Of a DNA stretch of 64,000 nucleotides, positions 35,228-43,747 are shown piece after piece; position 1 is the stretch's first letter, and each line of letters starts with the position of its first letter. The translations under genes were made by a program, and so were the position numbers. The notes below the pieces were generated by a model. It saw only the letters and a program-made list of their open reading frames with translations. It was not told where the DNA came from and ran no database searches. Source of the stretch: Chloroflexi bacterium CSP1-4 (GTDB lineage: Bacteria > Chloroflexota > Limnocylindria > Limnocylindrales > CSP1-4); contig LDXM01000002.1 in NCBI GenBank assembly GCA_001443375.1, positions 87,060 through 151,059 of the forward strand. The letters run 5' to 3'.

Positions 35228-35862
35228 CGCTCGGCCCTCTCCCGGCGCGTGGGATGGTGGCGCCGGCCGGCTCCCTCGCCCGGGTCGTCGAACTCGCCGG
35301 CCATGGTCGCCACGAGGCGGTGGAAGCGCGTCTCGCCGGCCAGCTCGGGGTGGAAGGCAGTGGCCATCGCGTTCCGCTCGCGCACAGCGACGATGTGCCC
35401 GTCGTCGAGCGTGGCCAGCACGTCCACGCCCGATCCCACGCGCTCGACGATCGGGGCGCGGATGAAGACGCCGTGGACCGGGGTGTCGCCGAGGACGGGT
35501 ACGGAGACCTCACCCTCGAAGCTCTCGAGCTGCCGCCCGAAGGCGTTGCGCCTGACGGTCACGTCGATGAGCGGGAATACTGGCTCGTCGCCGTCGGAGA
35601 TCTCGCGGGCGAGCAGGATCATGCCGGCGCAGGTGCCAAAGATCGGCGCCCCCGAGGCCGCCAGCTCGAGGATCGGATCCCGCAGTCCCCAGCGGGCGAC
35701 GAGCTTTCGTATGGTCGTGCTCTCGCCCCCGGGCACGATCAGGCCGGATACGCCCCGGAGGTCCGCGGGCAGGCGGACCTCCACGCCCTCGACGCCGATC
35801 TGGCGCAGGACGGCGAGGTGCTCGACGAAGTCGCCCTGCAGCGCCAGCACGCCGATCCTCAT
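35224..35862 (-). CDS. pdxT: Pyridoxal 5'-phosphate synthase glutaminase subunit PdxT
   Basis: 212 aa from ATG 35862. Supplies ammonia to PdxS. MRIGVLALQGDFVEHLAVLRQIG opens the family; GGESTTIRKL, the nucleophile-elbow GTCAGMILLAREI with the catalytic Cys, and AFHPELAGETRFH with the His-Glu pair complete the triad. It directly follows pdxS, the usual order for the deoxyxylulose-independent vitamin B6 pathway. The last 20 residues are basic (GRRHHPTRRERAER) and go beyond the usual end. Confidence 0.95.
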   Translation of the reverse strand: MRIGVLALQGDFVEHLAVLRQIGVEGVEVRLPADLRGVSGLIVPGGESTTIRKLVARWGLRDPILELAASGAPIFGTCAGMILLAREISDGDEPVFPLIDVTVRRNAFGRQLESFEGEVSVPVLGDTPVHGVFIRAPIVERVGSGVDVLATLDDGHIVAVRERNAMATAFHPELAGETRFHRLVATMAGEFDDPGEGAGRRHHPTRRERAER

Positions 35863-35908
35863 CGGTCGCATCCCATCATCGGGCGGCCCGGTCGCCGGTG
35901 CGCTCCCC

Positions 35909-36796
35909 CTACCAGCCGCGGACCGCCAGCCGCTCGCCCTCGGGGATGGCCGCGATCTCGATGCCGCGCATCGGGGCGCCCAGGCCCTTCGAGACCTCGG
36001 CGATGATCTTCGCATCGTCGAAGTGGGTGGTCGCCTGCACGATCGCATTGGCCATACGGGCCGGGTCCTCGCTCTTGAAGATGCCCGAGCCGACGAAGAC
36101 ACCCTCGGCCCCGAGCTGCATCACGAGCGCCGCGTCCGACGGCGTGGAGATGCCGCCGGCGACGAAGTTGACCACCGGCAGGCGCCCTTCCCGGGCCACC
36201 CCGGCGACCAGCTCGTAGGGAGCCCCGAGCTCCTTGGCCGCGACGAATAGCTCGTCCTCGCGCATCGACTGGAGCCGGCGGATCTCGCCCAGCACGTCGC
36301 GCAGCTGGTGCACGGCCTCGACGATGTTGCCGGTGCCGGCCTCGCCCTTGGTGCGCATCATCGCGGCGCCCTCGCTGATGCGCCGCAGTGCCTCGCCGAG
36401 GTTCCGGCAGCCGCACACGAAGGGCACCTTGAAGGCGTGCTTGTCGATGTGGTTCGCCTCGTCGGCGGGGGTGAGCACCTCGGACTCGTCGATGTAGTCG
36501 ACGCCCAGCGCCTCGAGCACCTGCGCCTCCACGAAGTGCCCGATGCGCGCCTTGGCCATGACCGGGATGGTCACCGCGGCCATGATCGCCTCGATGAGGG
36601 CCGGGTCGCTCATGCGCGCCACGCCGCCCGCGGCGCGGATGTCCGCGGGCACGCGCTCGAGGGCCATCACGGCGACCGCACCGGCGTCTTCGGCGATCTT
36701 TGCGTGCTCGGCGGTGACGACGTCCATGATGACGCCGCCCTTCAGCATCTGGGCGAGGCCCTTCTTGGTCGCCCAGGTCGATGTCTCGACGCTCAT
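35909..36796 (-). CDS. pdxS: Pyridoxal 5'-phosphate synthase subunit PdxS
   Basis: 295 aa. Condenses ribose 5-phosphate, glyceraldehyde 3-phosphate and ammonia into [49 protein letters not shown] has the first catalytic Lys region, and [40 protein letters not shown] is the family hallmark with the second. The C-terminus [25 protein letters not shown] is typical. It is the first gene of the pdxS-pdxT-GNAT-R3H ATPase-tmk operon. A GATAAT -10 at 36895-36900 is about 100 nt upstream. Confidence 0.97.
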   Translation of the reverse strand: MSVETSTWATKKGLAQMLKGGVIMDVVTAEHAKIAEDAGAVAVMALERVPADIRAAGGVARMSDPALIEAIMAAVTIPVMAKARIGHFVEAQVLEALGVDYIDESEVLTPADEANHIDKHAFKVPFVCGCRNLGEALRRISEGAAMMRTKGEAGTGNIVEAVHQLRDVLGEIRRLQSMREDELFVAAKELGAPYELVAGVAREGRLPVVNFVAGGISTPSDAALVMQLGAEGVFVGSGIFKSEDPARMANAIVQATTHFDDAKIIAEVSKGLGAPMRGIEIAAIPEGERLAVRGW

Positions 36797-36894
36797 GCGT
36801 ACCGTTTCCTCGGTGTACGTCGCGTGGGCTGGCGGTCGGGCTGGCCCCGGGGTCCTCGCCCGTTCGAGTCGACCGCGTCGCCTCGCGCACCTCG

Positions 36895-36900
36895 ATTATC
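36895..36900 (-). promoter_or_regulatory. -10 element of pdxS operon
   Basis: GATAAT on the minus strand about 100 nt before ATG 36796. The leader is long enough for regulation but no known riboswitch was recognised. Confidence 0.45.
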
Positions 36901-37055
36901 GCACGGGGAAGTGGCAGAACCCGGGAGCGTGGCCGGCTCGAAATGGGCCCCGTTCTGGCTCCTGCGGCCCATCTCCCCCGGCCCTCTCCGACCACCCTGT
37001 CGCCCCCGGCTCTCTCCGGCCGCCCTGCAATCTCCCGCGGCCGTGTCGCCCACGA

Positions 37056-37072
37056 TGTCAGTAGTACTGTCA
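37056..37072. promoter_or_regulatory. Palindromic operator, array 1 site 1
   Basis: TGTCAGTAGTACTGTCA. It matches the palindrome TGTCAGTA-G-TACTGACA with one change. Its centre lies 71 bp from site 2. Confidence 0.65.
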
Positions 37073-37126
37073 CGCCGCAGCAGATCCCGGCGCCGGCGGC
37101 GTTCGCGTGGCCCTTGAGCGACGGAG

Positions 37127-37143
37127 CGTCAGTAGTACTGGCA
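37127..37143. promoter_or_regulatory. Palindromic operator, array 1 site 2
   Basis: CGTCAGTAGTACTGGCA, two changes at the outer bases from the 17-bp palindrome. Its centre lies 103 bp from site 3. Confidence 0.65.
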
Positions 37144-37229
37144 AACAGAAGGCCGGGACGCGTCGCGGGCCCGGTGCGGGCCGCTCCCAGGCCCCGCGCG
37201 GCTGGTGATCGCCCGACAAGCGTGCCCGG

Positions 37230-37246
37230 CGACAGTAGTACTGACA
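37230..37246. promoter_or_regulatory. Palindromic operator, array 1 site 3, overlapping the XRE start codon
   Basis: CGACAGTAGTACTGACA; its last base is the A of ATG 37246. Binding here would block both transcription and translation of the XRE gene, consistent with autoregulation. Confidence 0.65.
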
Positions 37247-38163
37247 TGCCGGACCGCATTCGCCGCCGCAGCCGCCGCACGCCGACCCAGGTCGCCGCCG
37301 ACCGCCGGGCCGACGAGGTCGCGACCTACCTCGGGCGGGCGCTCCGAGACGCCCGGCGCACATCGCGGAAGACGCAGGCGGAGGTCTCGTCCATCGCCGG
37401 CGTTTCCCGCTCGCTGATCAGCGAGATGGAGCGCGGGCATGGCGCGTCCATCTCCCTGACCGTCTGGACTCGCGTCGCCAGAGCGACGGGAAGCGATCTG
37501 CGCGCGTACCTCGAACAGGCCACGGCCACCGACCAGCCGCGCGACGCCGTCCATCTTCGCGCGCAGGAGCTGATCGTCCGCACGGCCGCGAGAGGCGGCT
37601 GGCGCGCCCAGCCCGAGAGGGCGATCGACCTCGATCCCGGGCGTTCGCGGTTCGGGGACGTCCTCTTGACACGAGCGACGGACCTGGCGCTCGTCGAGGT
37701 CATCGACTGGCTCGACGACGTCGGCGATGCCTTCCGGAGCTGGGACCGCCGCCTGGCCACGGTCGAAAGCCGTGCCATCGCCCTGGCTCCACCCGGCACG
37801 GACGCCACGACGCTCCGAGCCTCCGGCGTCTGGGTGCTCCGAGCGACGAGGACGAACCGGCGCCTGGTCGCCGACCATCGGGCGCTCTTCGAGGCCCGAT
37901 TCCCGGGCTCCGGCGCCGCCTGGCTCCGGGCCCTCTCGGACCCGACCCACCCGATGCCGCCGACCCCGGCGCTCCTCTGGATCACGGTCGCCGGGGATCG
38001 GCTCGTCCCCGCGCGCCTGGGCGCCCTCAGCCCGGTCGCCGATCGATCTCCTCGCGGAGCGCACCCAGCACCTCCAGCTCGATCAGATCCTTCGGCCGAC
38101 CGGCCGCCCGCTTCATGGCCACGAGGTCGTCAAGACTCGCGACCAGGACGACCCAGCCCATGA
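37246..38163 (+). CDS. XRE-family transcriptional regulator, probably autoregulated
   Basis: 305 aa from ATG 37246. A very basic N-terminus (MPDRIRRRSRRTPTQ) is followed by a helix-turn-helix (LGRALRDARRTSRKTQAEVSSIAGVSRSLISEMERGHGASISLTVWTRVARATGSDL). A larger domain of unknown fold then runs from residue 85 to about 265. The last 40 residues overlap the convergent nucleotidyltransferase gene by 137 nt and are Pro/Arg/Ser-rich, so the functional protein may end near residue 265. No ribosome site precedes the ATG; instead an operator palindrome abuts it. It is the best candidate to bind the palindrome arrays at 37056-37246 and 62452-62621. Confidence 0.78.
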   Translation: MPDRIRRRSRRTPTQVAADRRADEVATYLGRALRDARRTSRKTQAEVSSIAGVSRSLISEMERGHGASISLTVWTRVARATGSDLRAYLEQATATDQPRDAVHLRAQELIVRTAARGGWRAQPERAIDLDPGRSRFGDVLLTRATDLALVEVIDWLDDVGDAFRSWDRRLATVESRAIALAPPGTDATTLRASGVWVLRATRTNRRLVADHRALFEARFPGSGAAWLRALSDPTHPMPPTPALLWITVAGDRLVPARLGALSPVADRSPRGAHPAPPARSDPSADRPPASWPRGRQDSRPGRPSP

Positions 38164-38530
38164 TCTCGGTCGTCAACGCACGCTGAGCGAGCTGGCCGAA
38201 GTCGAGGCCCGGATCGGGATGGGCCAGCAGATCGAGATCGCCATGGCGCGTCGTCAGCGTCACGACGTCCGCGGCCCGGAGCGCTCGCCTGTCGAGCGGA
38301 GCCCTCACCACGTCGGGCGAACCGCGGCGAACGGCGGCCAGTTCGCCGAGGACCGCCGCGAGTCGGTCGAGGTTGTCGCGGTCGATCGCGTGGCAGATGT
38401 CGAGGTCGCCGGTGAGGGACGGCGACCCGTGCGCCTGTGCCGCGAGTCCGCCGACGATCACGAAGCGCACGCCACCGTCGAGGAGCGCGCCGAGCAGCAG
38501 GTCCGGCCGGAAGCGCGGCAGTTCACTCAT
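38027..38530 (-). CDS. Nucleotidyltransferase, probable toxin of an XRE/NTase module
   Basis: 167 aa. Pol-beta-like NTase core: RFVIVGGLAAQAHGSPSLTGDLDICHAIDRDNLDRLAAVLGEL supplies the GG...H/T-xDLDI metal motif. DLDLLAHPDPGLDFGQL is the third Asp strand, and ASLDDLVAMKRAAGRPKDLIELEVL a conserved C-terminal helix pair. This is the layout of single-domain NTases in toxin-antitoxin systems such as AbiEii- and MenT-related modules. ATG 38530 overlaps the stop of the XRE gene (ATGA). Target RNA or protein is unknown. Confidence 0.8.
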   Translation of the reverse strand: MSELPRFRPDLLLGALLDGGVRFVIVGGLAAQAHGSPSLTGDLDICHAIDRDNLDRLAAVLGELAAVRRGSPDVVRAPLDRRALRAADVVTLTTRHGDLDLLAHPDPGLDFGQLAQRALTTEIMGWVVLVASLDDLVAMKRAAGRPKDLIELEVLGALREEIDRRPG

Positions 38531-38853
38531 TCGGCGACCCGCCGCATGGATCGGCGCATCTCGACGTAGGTCCGATCGCTCTCGATCGCCCACGCCAGCC
38601 GCTCCGCCATCGGCCGGTCGAGCAGCGCGTTGATCTGCGTGCGATCGACTCCGATGCCGAGGCGCGGCATGATCTCGAGGCCCGAGCCGGCCGCAGCCAG
38701 GAGGCGATCCAGCGTGTTCACCCGCGGGTCGGTGCGGCCGCGCTCGATGCGGGCGATCGTCTCCTGCGGGATCCCGGCGCGGGCCGCCAGCTGACGCTGC
38801 GTCAGCCCAGCCCGACGACGAGCATGACGCACCATGCGCCCAGCCATCGACAC
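38527..38853 (-). CDS. XRE-family antitoxin partnered with the nucleotidyltransferase
   Basis: 108 aa from GTG 38853, which has GGAGG 8 nt upstream (GTG 38862 and ATG 38847 are alternatives). HTH region MVRHARRRAGLTQRQLAARAGIPQETIARIERGRTDPRVNTLDRLLAAAG, then a short helical C-terminus that includes DRTQINALLDRPMAERLAWAIESDRTYVEM. The promoter -10 (TACGAT, minus strand) overlaps a perfect inverted repeat at 38882-38899, the expected place for self-repression. Operonic with the NTase. Confidence 0.8.
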   Translation of the reverse strand: MSMAGRMVRHARRRAGLTQRQLAARAGIPQETIARIERGRTDPRVNTLDRLLAAAGSGLEIMPRLGIGVDRTQINALLDRPMAERLAWAIESDRTYVEMRRSMRRVAE

Positions 38854-38881
38854 GACGACCACCTCCGGCTGCTCCTATGCT

Positions 38882-38899
38882 GATGACGTTTGCGTCATC
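38882..38899. promoter_or_regulatory. Operator palindrome of the XRE/NTase module
   Basis: GATGACG-tttg-CGTCATC is a perfect 7-bp inverted repeat. It overlaps the minus-strand TACGAT (38897-38902) that would drive the antitoxin gene. Confidence 0.65.
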
Positions 38900-38918
38900 G
38901 TACACCACCGCTCGTGAC

Positions 38919-38947
38919 TTGACATCTTCCCGCCGGCGCGCAATCAT
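38919..38947 (+). promoter_or_regulatory. Promoter of the small membrane-protein gene
   Basis: TTGACA (38919-38924), 17-bp spacer, AATCAT (38942-38947). The expected transcription start coincides with GTG 38955, suggesting a leaderless mRNA. Confidence 0.6.
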
Positions 38948-38954
38948 GCTACTT

Positions 38955-39497
38955 GTGGGTAGCAGGAACATCCAGGGCAAGGTCGTGGGCCGAGCAGGCA
39001 TCGCGACAGCCGCGACGATGGCAGTCCTGATCGCCGCCATCAGGTCTGCCAACGCGGGCCCGCCGCCCGACCCTCCCCTGGCCCTGCTCGGCTTCGCGGC
39101 CATCTACCTGGCGCCTGCAGCCCTCGGCTTCATCGGCCACCGCCGCGGCGACGGGCCGACGCTCGCGGCTGCGGCCATCCTCTGCGCCCTCGCCTCCGTG
39201 ACCTCGTTCGGGGGGCCCACGCTGCCGTTCCTCATCCCGGCCGCGCTGCTGGCCGTGGCCGCCGTGGGACGGCTCTGGCGACTCCGCTCCGTGGTGGGCG
39301 CGGCAGTGGCCGCGTCTCTCATCGTCGCCACCTGGTTCGCGGTCGTGGAGGTCCCGGCAGGGATGGCGTTGGCGCCCGTCCTGGTCGGCCTGGCGCTCGT
39401 CCTCGCCGTGGCGGCGACGATGACCCGCACCTCCCCGCCGCCTATCATCGGCCACGATGGCGCAGCTGCGGACCCGCGCGAACCCGAACAGCGATGA
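38955..39497 (+). CDS. Hypothetical small multi-pass membrane protein
   Basis: 180 aa from GTG 38955 (ATG 38946 lies within the -10 and GTG 38985 is another option). About five hydrophobic helices are visible: [68 protein letters not shown], and [34 protein letters not shown]. No family recognised. Its last 41 nt overlap the start of the carboxylase gene in another frame. Confidence 0.6.
   Translation: MGSRNIQGKVVGRAGIATAATMAVLIAAIRSANAGPPPDPPLALLGFAAIYLAPAALGFIGHRRGDGPTLAAAAILCALASVTSFGGPTLPFLIPAALLAVAAVGRLWRLRSVVGAAVAASLIVATWFAVVEVPAGMALAPVLVGLALVLAVAATMTRTSPPPIIGHDGAAADPREPEQR
39443..39448 (+). promoter_or_regulatory. -10 element of leaderless mccB promoter
   Basis: TATCAT, 8 nt before ATG 39457, inside the 3' end of the membrane-protein gene. 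Confidence 0.5.
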
Positions 39498-41115
39498 GTG
39501 GCGGGCAAACGACGGCGCCATGCGCGCCATGGTCGCCGAACTCAGGACGAAGACCGAGGCGCTGACGCGCAACGGCGCAGGAGGCGATGACCGGAGCGTC
39601 GCCCGCCATCGCGAGCGCGGCAAGCTGCCAGTCAGAGAGCGCATCGAGCGCCTTCTCGACCCCGGCACCCCCTTCCTCGAGCTGAGCCCGCTCGCCGCGG
39701 ACGGCCTGTACGACGGCGACGCCCCCGGGGCGGGGATCGTCACGGGCATCGGGCACATAGAGGGCGTCGAATGCGTCGTGGTCGCCAACGACGCCACGGT
39801 CAAGGGTGGCACCTACTACCCGCTGACCGTGAAGAAGCACCTCCGCGCCCAGGAGATCGCCCTCCAGGACCGCCTCCCCTGCCTCTACCTCGTCGACTCG
39901 GGCGGCGCCTTCCTGTCACTACAGGACGAGGTCTTCCCCGACCGCGACCACTTCGGGCGCATCTTCTACAACCAGGCCCAGATGAGCGCCGCGGGCATCC
40001 CGCAGATCGCGCTGGTCATGGGGAGTTGCACGGCGGGCGGCGCCTACGTGCCGGCCATGAGCGACGAGACGGTCATCGTTCGCGGCACCGGCACCATCTT
40101 CCTGGGTGGTCCGCCATTGGTGAAGGCGGCCACCGGCGAGGATGTCACCGCCGAGGAGCTGGGCGGGGCCGCCGTCCACGCCCGCATCTCCGGCGTCGCC
40201 GACCACGAGGCGCTCGACGACGAGCACGCCCTGGCCATCGCCCGCGAGATCGTGGCCAGCCTCTCGTGGCGCAAGCCCGAGGCCCCGTGGGACCGGCGCC
40301 AGCCTCGACCCCCCGCCATCGAGGGCCCGAAAGACCCGACCACCGGCGCCCCGGACGCCGATGACCCGACCGGGATCTACGGCGTCGTCTCGGCCGACCT
40401 GCGCATGGGCTACGACGTGCGCGAGGTCATCGCCCGGCTCGTCGACGCCTCCGAGTTCCACGAGTTCAAGGCCGGTTACGGCGAAACGCTCGTGTGCGGC
40501 TTCGCGCACCTCGACGGCTGGCCGGTGGGCATCCTGGCCAACAACGGGGTGCTGTTCAGTGAGTCCGCGCTGAAGGGGACGCACTTCATCGAGCTGGCCT
40601 GCCAGCGCCGGGTGCCGCTGGTCTTCCTCCAGAACATCACCGGCTTCATGGTCGGGCGCGAATACGAGGCCGGCGGTATCGCCAAGGACGGCGCCAAGCT
40701 CGTGACCGCGGTGGCCACCGCCGCCGTGCCGAAGTTCACGGTCATCATCGGCGGCTCGTTCGGGGCGGGGAACTACGCCATGGCCGGCCGTGCGTATGGC
40801 TCGCGCGGCCTCTGGAGCTGGCCGAATTCGCGCATCTCGGTCATGGGCGGCGAGCAAGCGGCGCGGGTCCTGTCCACGGTGCGAGAGGCGTCGCTGCCGG
40901 GCAGCGCCTGGGCCTCCGAGGAGGAACGGGCCGCATTCGAGGCACCGATCCTGGCCGAGTACGAGCGTCAGGGCAACCCCTACTACGCCACCGCCCGACT
41001 CTGGGACGACGGGGTCATCGATCCGGCGCAGACGCGCGACGTCCTCGCCATCGCCATCTCCGCGGCGCTCAACGCACCGATCGGGGAAACGCGCTTCGGC
41101 GTCTTCCGGATGTAG
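39457..41115 (+). CDS. Methylcrotonyl-CoA carboxylase carboxyltransferase (beta) subunit
   Basis: 552 aa. Transfers carboxyl from biotin to 3-methylcrotonyl-CoA in leucine breakdown. Both crotonase-fold halves are present. The N-terminal half has [87 protein letters not shown] and [38 protein letters not shown], which fits the MCC rather than the propionyl-CoA type. The C-terminal half has [25 protein letters not shown] and [38 protein letters not shown]. First gene of the liu-type cluster ending in HMG-CoA lyase. Confidence 0.93.
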   Translation: MAQLRTRANPNSDEWRANDGAMRAMVAELRTKTEALTRNGAGGDDRSVARHRERGKLPVRERIERLLDPGTPFLELSPLAADGLYDGDAPGAGIVTGIGHIEGVECVVVANDATVKGGTYYPLTVKKHLRAQEIALQDRLPCLYLVDSGGAFLSLQDEVFPDRDHFGRIFYNQAQMSAAGIPQIALVMGSCTAGGAYVPAMSDETVIVRGTGTIFLGGPPLVKAATGEDVTAEELGGAAVHARISGVADHEALDDEHALAIAREIVASLSWRKPEAPWDRRQPRPPAIEGPKDPTTGAPDADDPTGIYGVVSADLRMGYDVREVIARLVDASEFHEFKAGYGETLVCGFAHLDGWPVGILANNGVLFSESALKGTHFIELACQRRVPLVFLQNITGFMVGREYEAGGIAKDGAKLVTAVATAAVPKFTVIIGGSFGAGNYAMAGRAYGSRGLWSWPNSRISVMGGEQAARVLSTVREASLPGSAWASEEERAAFEAPILAEYERQGNPYYATARLWDDGVIDPAQTRDVLAIAISAALNAPIGETRFGVFRM

Positions 41116-41124
41116 GGGAGGAAC

Positions 41125-41523
41125 ATGGACGACCATTCGGCGGTGGCAGGCGAGGCCGTGTTCCGCGACTTCATGCTCCGCTACGCGGCAGCCTGGGACG
41201 CGTATGACCTCGAGGCGATCCTGGACGCGTACCACACGCCCTGTGCGATCTACAAGGACGGCGTCCAGATCGCGAACCCGGACGAGGCGACGAAGCGGCG
41301 CTACTTCGGCGACCTGCTCGAGCGGTACCGCGGCGCCGGCGTCGTCGGCTCGGAGATGTCCGGTTTCTCGGTCCACGACCTCGGCCACAACAGCGCGCTG
41401 ATCACGGTGCGCTGGACCTCCCGTCGGGCCGATCGGTCCGTCGCGTCCGATTACCTGGACTCATACCACCTCGGCCGCATCGGCGAGGCCTGGAAGATCC
41501 TCGACGACACGGTGCACGACTGA
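41125..41523 (+). CDS. SnoaL/NTF2-like protein
   Basis: 132 aa, with GGGGAGG just upstream of ATG. FRDFMLRYAAAWDAYDLEAILDAYHTPCAIYKDG and YLDSYHLGRIGEAWKILDDTVHD are the opening helix and closing strands of the NTF2-like cone. The family ranges from isomerases to binding proteins. It is only 9 nt after the carboxylase gene, so it is probably co-expressed with leucine catabolism, but no role is known. Confidence 0.75.
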   Translation: MDDHSAVAGEAVFRDFMLRYAAAWDAYDLEAILDAYHTPCAIYKDGVQIANPDEATKRRYFGDLLERYRGAGVVGSEMSGFSVHDLGHNSALITVRWTSRRADRSVASDYLDSYHLGRIGEAWKILDDTVHD

Positions 41524-41587
41524 CCCGGCGCTGCGGGCATCTTCACGTTCGGCGTGGCTGCCATGACGTTCGATCGGCGCCGGCGTG

Positions 41588-41593
41588 TAGCAT
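41588..41593 (+). promoter_or_regulatory. -10 element of leaderless MOSC-GNAT gene
   Basis: TAGCAT, 6 nt before GTG 41600. Confidence 0.5.
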
Positions 41594-41599
41594 CGGCGG

Positions 41600-42889
41600 G
41601 TGCTGGACACCGACCCCCGGGCTGACCTCGACGACGTCGTCCTCGCCACGGGCCGCGTGCTGCAGGTCAACGTCTCGCCCGGCGGCGTGCCCAAGCGCGC
41701 GGTCGGCTCAGCGCAGGTCGGCCGGATGGGGCTGGAGGGGGACGCGCACGACCATTTCGACGTCCACGGCGGCCCCCATCGGGCGGTCTGCCTCTTCGCC
41801 GTCGAGGTCATCCGGCGTGTCGCCGCCGAGGGGCACCCCATCGCGCCGGGCTCGGTCGGCGAGAACCTGACCACCGAGGGCGTCGAGCTGGCGACCCTGG
41901 CGCCGGGCACCCGGCTCGCCTTCCCGAGCGGATTGGCGCTGGAGGTCTCCGCGCCGGCCAACCCCTGCAACGTCATCAGGGGGAGCTTCCTCGAGGGGAA
42001 GTCGGGGCGCATCTCGATCCTCCGCCACCCGCAGGACTCGCGCGTCTACGCACGCGTCCTGCACGAGGGCGAGGTTGCGGCCGGCGACGCGTTCCGGGTG
42101 CTGCCGCCGCTGCCCGACTCCCAGGCGGGCCGGCTGAACCTCCTCGAACGACTGGACGCCAACGAGCGCCGGTTCTGGCTGGCGAACTGGCAGGCAGTCG
42201 CGGAGGCCGGCGCCGACCTGCGCATCCTCGACCTCGGGGACGCCGTCGCCTGCGCCGCACCGGGCAGCCCCGGACGCATCTTCAACGCGGCCTTCGGCCT
42301 GCGCATGGTCCCCATCCTGTGCGATCGGGTCATCGACCACTTCCGAGCCAACGGCGTGGCGGGCTGGCTTGGCGACATCGAGCCGCCGGCGCCCGGCCTC
42401 GAGCCCGCGGAGCGCGTGTCGGTGCTGGCCATCGAGCCGCGTCGGATCCCGGAGGCGCAGGACGTGCCCGGGCTCGTGATGCGAGAGGTCGGCGTGGCAG
42501 AGGCCGAGGCCTGGGAGCGCACCGTCCTCGATGGCTTCGACCTCCAGGGGCCCGCCCGGGACGCGTGGCAAGCGGCGGCCGAGCACATCGCGCGCATCCC
42601 GGGCATGCACCTCGTGCTCGCCGAGGTCGATGGGCGGCCGGCGGGGGCCGCCGGCCTCTTCGCGCGAGCCCGGGTCGGCGGCCTCGCACCGGCCACGGTC
42701 CTGCCGGAGTTCCGTGGCCGCGGCATCCACGCCGCGCTCATCGCGGCGCGCGCCCGCATGGCCGAGGAGAAGGGTTGCGAGCTGATCACGGCGCAGGCCG
42801 AGACGGACGGGCAGTCGGAGCACAACATGCGACGCATGGGGCTCGCCCGCGTCCACGTACGCGACGTCTTCCGCGTGGATCCGGCATGA
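41600..42889 (+). CDS. MOSC domain - GNAT acetyltransferase fusion protein
   Basis: 429 aa. Residues 15-160 form a MOSC domain: VLQVNVSPGGVPKRAVGSAQVGRMGLEGDAHDHFDVHGGPHRAVCLFAVEVI, PGSVGENLTTEGVEL and the conserved Cys in SAPANPCNVI. MOSC domains bind molybdenum cofactor or carry sulfur. Residues about 290-425 form a GNAT domain (MHLVLAEVDGRPAGAAGLFARARVGGLAPATVLPEFRGRGIHAALIAARARMAEEKGCELITAQAETDG) with the acetyl-CoA-binding RGRGIH. A middle segment (160-290) is unassigned. The stop overlaps the enoyl-CoA hydratase start (ATGA). Biological role unknown. Confidence 0.8.
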   Translation: MLDTDPRADLDDVVLATGRVLQVNVSPGGVPKRAVGSAQVGRMGLEGDAHDHFDVHGGPHRAVCLFAVEVIRRVAAEGHPIAPGSVGENLTTEGVELATLAPGTRLAFPSGLALEVSAPANPCNVIRGSFLEGKSGRISILRHPQDSRVYARVLHEGEVAAGDAFRVLPPLPDSQAGRLNLLERLDANERRFWLANWQAVAEAGADLRILDLGDAVACAAPGSPGRIFNAAFGLRMVPILCDRVIDHFRANGVAGWLGDIEPPAPGLEPAERVSVLAIEPRRIPEAQDVPGLVMREVGVAEAEAWERTVLDGFDLQGPARDAWQAAAEHIARIPGMHLVLAEVDGRPAGAAGLFARARVGGLAPATVLPEFRGRGIHAALIAARARMAEEKGCELITAQAETDGQSEHNMRRMGLARVHVRDVFRVDPA

Positions 42890-43704
42890 GCGTCGCCCCC
42901 CTCCGCGTGGAACGGACAGGCCCGGGCGGGGCCGTCGTGCGCGTCATCCTCGACCGGCCCGACGTCCACAACGCGTTCGATGCCCTGCTCATCGACGCCC
43001 TGCGGCGGACCTTCGACCGCCTGGCCAAAGAGCCCCCGGAGCGCGTCCGTGCGGTGGTGCTGATGGGCGATGGACCGTCGTTCTGCGCGGGCGCGGACGT
43101 GAACTGGATGCGCGCGAGCCTCGGCCTGACGACCGAGCAGAACGAACAGGATGCGATGGCCATGGCCGAGATGCTCGACGCGATCGACACCTGTCCGGCG
43201 CCAGTCGTCGCCCGGGTGCAGGGTGCCGCGCTGGGCGGCGGCATGGGCCTGTGCGCCGTGAGCGATCTCGTCATCGCCGAGGCCGGCGCGAAGTTCGGCT
43301 TCACCGAGACGCGCCTGGGGCTCCTGCCCGCGGTCATCAGCCCCTTCGTCATCGCCAAGATCGGCGAGACGAACGCTCGCGCGCTCTTCCCGGGCGGCCG
43401 CCGCTTCGACGCCACGCGGGCACTGCGCATCGGCCTCGTGCACGAGGTCGTCGAGGGCATCGACGGACTGGACCGGGCGGTCGAGGTCGCCGTGCGCGAC
43501 CTCCTGGCGGCGGGCCCGACGGCGGCGCGGGCGGCGAAGGCCATCGTGCGCGAGGTGCGCGGGCTGCCGCATCAGTCCACGCGCTGGCACACGGCACGCA
43601 AGATCGCGACACAACGGACATCTGCGGAGGGGCAGGAGGGGCTGCGGGCGTTCGTCGAGAAGCGGAAGGCGGGTTGGGTGCCCGACGACGGAGTTGAACG
43701 CTGA
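42886..43704 (+). CDS. Enoyl-CoA hydratase family, probable methylglutaconyl-CoA hydratase
   Basis: 272 aa from ATG 42886 (ATGA overlap). Crotonase fold: GPSFCAGADVNWMRAS is the oxyanion-hole region and QGAALGGGMGLCAVSDLVIAEAGAKFGFTETRLGLLPAVISPFVIAKIGE carries the catalytic Glu. The FTETRLGLLPAVISPFV stretch is typical of LiuC/methylglutaconyl-CoA hydratases. Position between the two methylcrotonyl-CoA carboxylase subunits supports this step of leucine degradation. Confidence 0.88.
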   Translation: MSVAPLRVERTGPGGAVVRVILDRPDVHNAFDALLIDALRRTFDRLAKEPPERVRAVVLMGDGPSFCAGADVNWMRASLGLTTEQNEQDAMAMAEMLDAIDTCPAPVVARVQGAALGGGMGLCAVSDLVIAEAGAKFGFTETRLGLLPAVISPFVIAKIGETNARALFPGGRRFDATRALRIGLVHEVVEGIDGLDRAVEVAVRDLLAAGPTAARAAKAIVREVRGLPHQSTRWHTARKIATQRTSAEGQEGLRAFVEKRKAGWVPDDGVER

Positions 43705-43711
43705 CGTCCTC

Positions 43712-43740
43712 TTGACATCAGACGCGCCAAACGCGACATT
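43712..43740 (+). promoter_or_regulatory. Internal promoter driving the HTH-biotin carboxylase gene
   Basis: TTGACA (43712-43717), exact 17-bp spacer, GACATT (43735-43740). The predicted start of transcription is the A of ATG 43748, 7 nt on, so the message would be leaderless. The promoter spans the stop region of the hydratase gene. Confidence 0.65.
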
Positions 43741-43747
43741 CACGGAC

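Larger units (their letters stand above)
36797..37245. other. Divergent intergenic region between pdxS and XRE regulator
   Basis: 449 bp with no gene. It holds the pdxS promoter (GATAAT on the minus strand at 36895-36900) and three copies of a 17-bp palindrome centred at 37064, 37135 and 37238, the last overlapping the first base of the XRE start codon. Confidence 0.6.

Noticed and set aside
36797..37055. Riboswitch in the pdxS leader
   Set aside because: No known PLP-linked riboswitch pattern was recognised; only the -10 element is supported.
37056..37246. CRISPR-like array
   Set aside because: Only three 17-bp copies with unequal spacing (71 and 103 bp), palindromic and placed at a promoter; there are no cas genes. 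Operators explain it better.
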